NCBI GenBank assembly: GCA_945919795.1
Contig: CAMEJJ010000005.1
Coordinates: 1-64,000, forward strand
Direction: 5' to 3'
Length of the DNA stretch: 64,000 nt
Source of the DNA: an uncultured Lachnospiraceae bacterium
GTDB taxonomy: Bacteria; Bacillota; Clostridia; Lachnospirales; Lachnospiraceae
Positions 62,811-64,000 of the stretch are shown piece by piece (the first letter of the stretch is position 1; each line of letters starts with the position of its first letter). The position numbers and the translations under genes are program-made. Under the pieces are notes generated by a model, which saw only the letters and a list, made by a program, of their open reading frames with translations, searched no databases and was not told the DNA's origin.

Positions 62811-64000
<1,190 letters not shown>

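Overview
The window reads as a chromosomal segment of a low-GC Gram-positive anaerobe, most likely a Lachnospiraceae member (Clostridia). The evidence is the gene order rho-rpmE-DUF1385-prmC-prfA, the small clostridial families DUF4250 and DUF4364, ECF-type vitamin transport, a CIRCE-controlled clpB, and purine-rich ribosome binding sites before nearly every gene. No rRNA or tRNA gene, CRISPR array, complete insertion sequence or prophage was seen.

Layout. 1-0.6 kb: a type II toxin-antitoxin pair. 0.8-5.8 kb: the translation and termination block rho-rpmE-yqhQ-prmC-prfA. 6-9 kb: an accessory stretch with an AlbA_2/HATPase regulator, a decayed gene remnant and several short repeats. 9.3-11 kb: a secreted DUF4214/CAP-domain protein interrupted by an in-frame amber codon. 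11.3-17.5 kb: malic enzyme, DUF4364, rarA, a polysaccharide deacetylase and a MutS2-like ATPase without Smr domain. 17.5-18.3 kb: a gene-poor island of repeats. 18.3-21.2 kb: an M20 amidohydrolase with three membrane proteins. 21.4-24.3 kb: the methionine importer metN-metI-metQ, preceded by an unannotated Met/Cys-rich leader peptide and a terminator. 24.4-30 kb: lipoprotein and membrane genes, TraX, a two-subunit chromate-type transporter, a corrinoid-protein activator (RACo-like) and a small DUF4250 protein. 30-34.5 kb: HtrA and ClpB. 34.5-38.5 kb: lipoprotein genes, then a cobalamin riboswitch driving a DUF4430 lipoprotein and an ECF S component.

38.7-48.1 kb is the most distinctive region. 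A co-directional cluster runs pilin-like/membrane fusion protein, VTC domain, DUF4956, CotH kinase, MBOAT acyltransferase, DHHW (AlgJ/X-like) protein, and a PilZ-bearing cellulose synthase. It looks like a c-di-GMP-controlled, probably acylated surface polysaccharide system with an extra, unexplained CotH/VTC/DUF4956 module. Cyclic-di-GMP genes lie downstream in coordinate order: HD-GYP proteins at 48.3 and 54.2 kb and a Cache-GGDEF diguanylate cyclase at 58.7 kb.

49.5-64 kb: coaX with an ECF S component (probably pantothenate), an ABC-2 exporter, a small cysteine-rich protein, two MATE transporters, a GNAT acetyltransferase, and the end of the ATP synthase operon (partial atpD, atpC). A MITE-like palindromic element sits between atpD and atpC, with a second full copy at 58.0 kb and a half copy at 17.6 kb. 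A second dispersed repeat family, marked by GGTATCATGGGGCAAAA, recurs in at least seven intergenic spaces.

Starts were moved from the longest open frame to the best-placed ribosome binding site wherever the sequence allowed. All family assignments come from reading the translated sequence, without database searches.
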